In this document: positions 11,938 to 13,041 of the stretch, one piece after another
Layout of the letters: each line of letters starts with the position of its first letter
Numbering within the stretch: the stretch's first letter is position 1
Source: JACVSF01 sp036702855
GTDB lineage: Bacteria > Cyanobacteriota > Cyanobacteriia > Phormidesmidales > Phormidesmidaceae
Assembly: GCA_036702855.1 (NCBI GenBank)
Contig: DATNQF010000093.1
Span: forward strand, 1-13,041
Length of the DNA stretch: 13,041 nt
Direction of reading: 5' to 3'
The notes under the pieces: generated by a model
The model's input: only the letters and a program-made list of their open reading frames with translations
Told to the model about the DNA's origin: nothing
Databases searched by the model: none
Translations under genes and position numbers: made by a program

Positions 11938-13032
11938 GTGGATGCAAAGTTCTTTACGAGTAAATCGTTGGGTGTATCAGGCCTCATGTTGCTATGGGTT
12001 CTGGCGGTCGGCCTGATCTTAGCAGCCGTCTTTTTAGACGTAAGCATGGGTAATACCTTCGACCTAGGCACCTCGCTGACTGTTCCGTTGGTAGTGTCTG
12101 CTATAGCAACCAGTGCTCTAGGCTTTTGGGCAGTGCCACTGCTACGAGCGCTGAAAACAGGTCAGTTTATTCGGGAAGAAGGTCCACAGGCCCACTTTAA
12201 AAAAGCGGGCACGCCAACCATGGGCGGTATTTTCTTTATCCCAGTTGCGGTGCTAGTCGCACTGCTAGCCACTGGCTTCGCGCCAGCCACTGTAGCCGTC
12301 TCAGGGCTGACGCTGGCCTACGCGGGTATTGGCTGGCTTGATGACTGGCAAGTACTTCAGCGCAAATCCAACAAAGGCATTTCCCCCAAGACAAAGCTGC
12401 TGCTTCAAATCGGCTTTGCCCTGGCTTTTTGCCTCTGGATGCTGATCAGCCAACCCTCAACCATCACCACAGTAGCGCTACCCCTTGGCCTGAGCCTGCC
12501 GCTCGGCTTGCTGTTCTGGCCGCTCGCAGGCTTTGTGCTGGTGGCTGAGAGTAATGCCACCAACTTAACCGATGGCCTTGATGGATTAATGGGAGGCACG
12601 GGTGCGATCGCACTGCTGGGCTTGGGCGTACTCATCGCACCAACTCATCCCGATTTAATGATCTTCTGTGCGGCACTGTCTGGGGCCTGTCTGGGCTTTC
12701 TAGTGCACAACCACAACCCAGCTAAGGTCTTTATGGGAGACACAGGCTCCTTGGCCTTGGGCGGGGCGCTAGGGGCTGTTGGCCTGCTCAGCGGCAATCT
12801 CTTTGGTCTGCTAATTGTTACGCTCTTGTTTTTTGCCGAAACCTTGTCCGTCATCCTGCAAGTGAGCTACTACAAAGCTACCAAAGGGCCGGATGGTAAG
12901 GGCAAGCGATTGTTCAAGATGGCCCCGCTGCACCACCACTTTGAACTGTCCGGCTGGCCCGAAATTCAAGTTGTGAGCGTGTTCTATGGGATCTGTGCAG
13001 TCATGGCATTAGGTGCGATCGCACTCTCCTGA
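11938..13032 (+). CDS. mraY: Phospho-N-acetylmuramoyl-pentapeptide-transferase
   Basis: Integral membrane enzyme that transfers phospho-MurNAc-pentapeptide from UDP to undecaprenyl phosphate, making lipid I, the first membrane step of peptidoglycan synthesis. At 364 residues it is full length, with about ten hydrophobic spans. Family motifs are intact: HFKKAGTPTMGG, GWLDDW with Asp135/Asp136 (Mg and catalysis), NLTDGLDGL with Asp212 and Asp215, HNHNPAKVFMGDTGS with Asp268, and the cytoplasmic loop MAPLHHHFELSGWPE with His332-334. The start is GTG at 11938; an in-frame stop just upstream excludes a longer form, and the next Met would remove the first membrane span. A GAGG lies 10 nt upstream. 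It follows the DUF3134 terminator, so it needs its own promoter in 11827-11937, where I see no strong boxes. No other mur gene is in the window; the window ends 9 bp past the stop. Confidence 0.96.
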   Translation: MDAKFFTSKSLGVSGLMLLWVLAVGLILAAVFLDVSMGNTFDLGTSLTVPLVVSAIATSALGFWAVPLLRALKTGQFIREEGPQAHFKKAGTPTMGGIFFIPVAVLVALLATGFAPATVAVSGLTLAYAGIGWLDDWQVLQRKSNKGISPKTKLLLQIGFALAFCLWMLISQPSTITTVALPLGLSLPLGLLFWPLAGFVLVAESNATNLTDGLDGLMGGTGAIALLGLGVLIAPTHPDLMIFCAALSGACLGFLVHNHNPAKVFMGDTGSLALGGALGAVGLLSGNLFGLLIVTLLFFAETLSVILQVSYYKATKGPDGKGKRLFKMAPLHHHFELSGWPEIQVVSVFYGICAVMALGAIALS

Positions 13033-13041
13033 CCTCTAATC

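Larger units (their letters stand above)
477..13022. repeat. Dispersed HIP1 octamers GCGATCGC (15 seen)
   Basis: Perfect copies begin at 477, 1138, 1618, 2248, 2605, 3126, 5713, 5786, 8962, 10346, 10434, 11189, 11229, 12604 and 13015. They fall inside genes on both strands. HIP1 is a highly over-represented palindrome characteristic of many cyanobacterial genomes, and this is the strongest single clue to the source organism. Counting was by eye; a copy may have been missed. Confidence 0.9.

Overview
The window reads as ordinary chromosomal core DNA from a cyanobacterium, probably a filamentous Leptolyngbya-like type, though the genus is inferred. The evidence is at least 15 copies of the cyanobacterial palindrome GCGATCGC (HIP1), and genes of cyanobacteria-typical families: DUF3370, DUF3134, two PAP/fibrillin-like proteins and a short QueG. 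No tRNA, rRNA, CRISPR array, transposase, phage gene or recognisable defence cassette was seen.

Layout. Positions 95-2774 hold three minus-strand genes: a DppC/OppC-type ABC permease, then a ROK sugar kinase, then a DUF1361 membrane protein, ending in an intrinsic terminator at 43-73. A divergent fibrillin-like gene (2859-3473, +) runs tail to tail, with 4 bp between stops, into a secreted DUF3370 protein (3478-5262, -). A 411-bp gene-free stretch follows (5263-5673), then a 975-residue secreted zinc metalloprotease (5674-8601, -). Divergent from it is the pair queG (epoxyqueuosine reductase, 8738-9706, +) and a secreted TPR protein (9734-10600, +). That pair converges on a second, canonical PAP/fibrillin gene (10664-11263, -) across a palindromic repeat. 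A self-contained small acidic DUF3134 gene (11543-11785, +) with its own strong terminator comes next, then complete mraY (11938-13032, +).

Functions. The clearest assignments are MraY (lipid I synthesis), QueG (last step of queuosine synthesis), the HExxHxxGxxH metalloprotease, the ROK kinase and the ABC permease. Three neighbouring products (DUF3370, metalloprotease, TPR protein) have export signals, so much of the middle of the window serves the envelope or periplasm. The two fibrillin-like proteins point to thylakoid lipid or plastoglobule-like roles. The genes look like a mosaic of short transcription units, not one pathway.

Points deserving a second look: a 55-bp-arm inverted repeat at the extreme left edge that re-encodes the end of the DUF1361 gene; a 17-codon upstream reading frame overlapping the DUF3370 start, which may mark a frameshifted signal peptide; a possible small RNA at about 5562-5652; a predicted leaderless start for queG; a ROK kinase lacking most zinc ligands; and unusual leaders before DUF3134 and mraY. 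No convincing new multi-gene system is visible.
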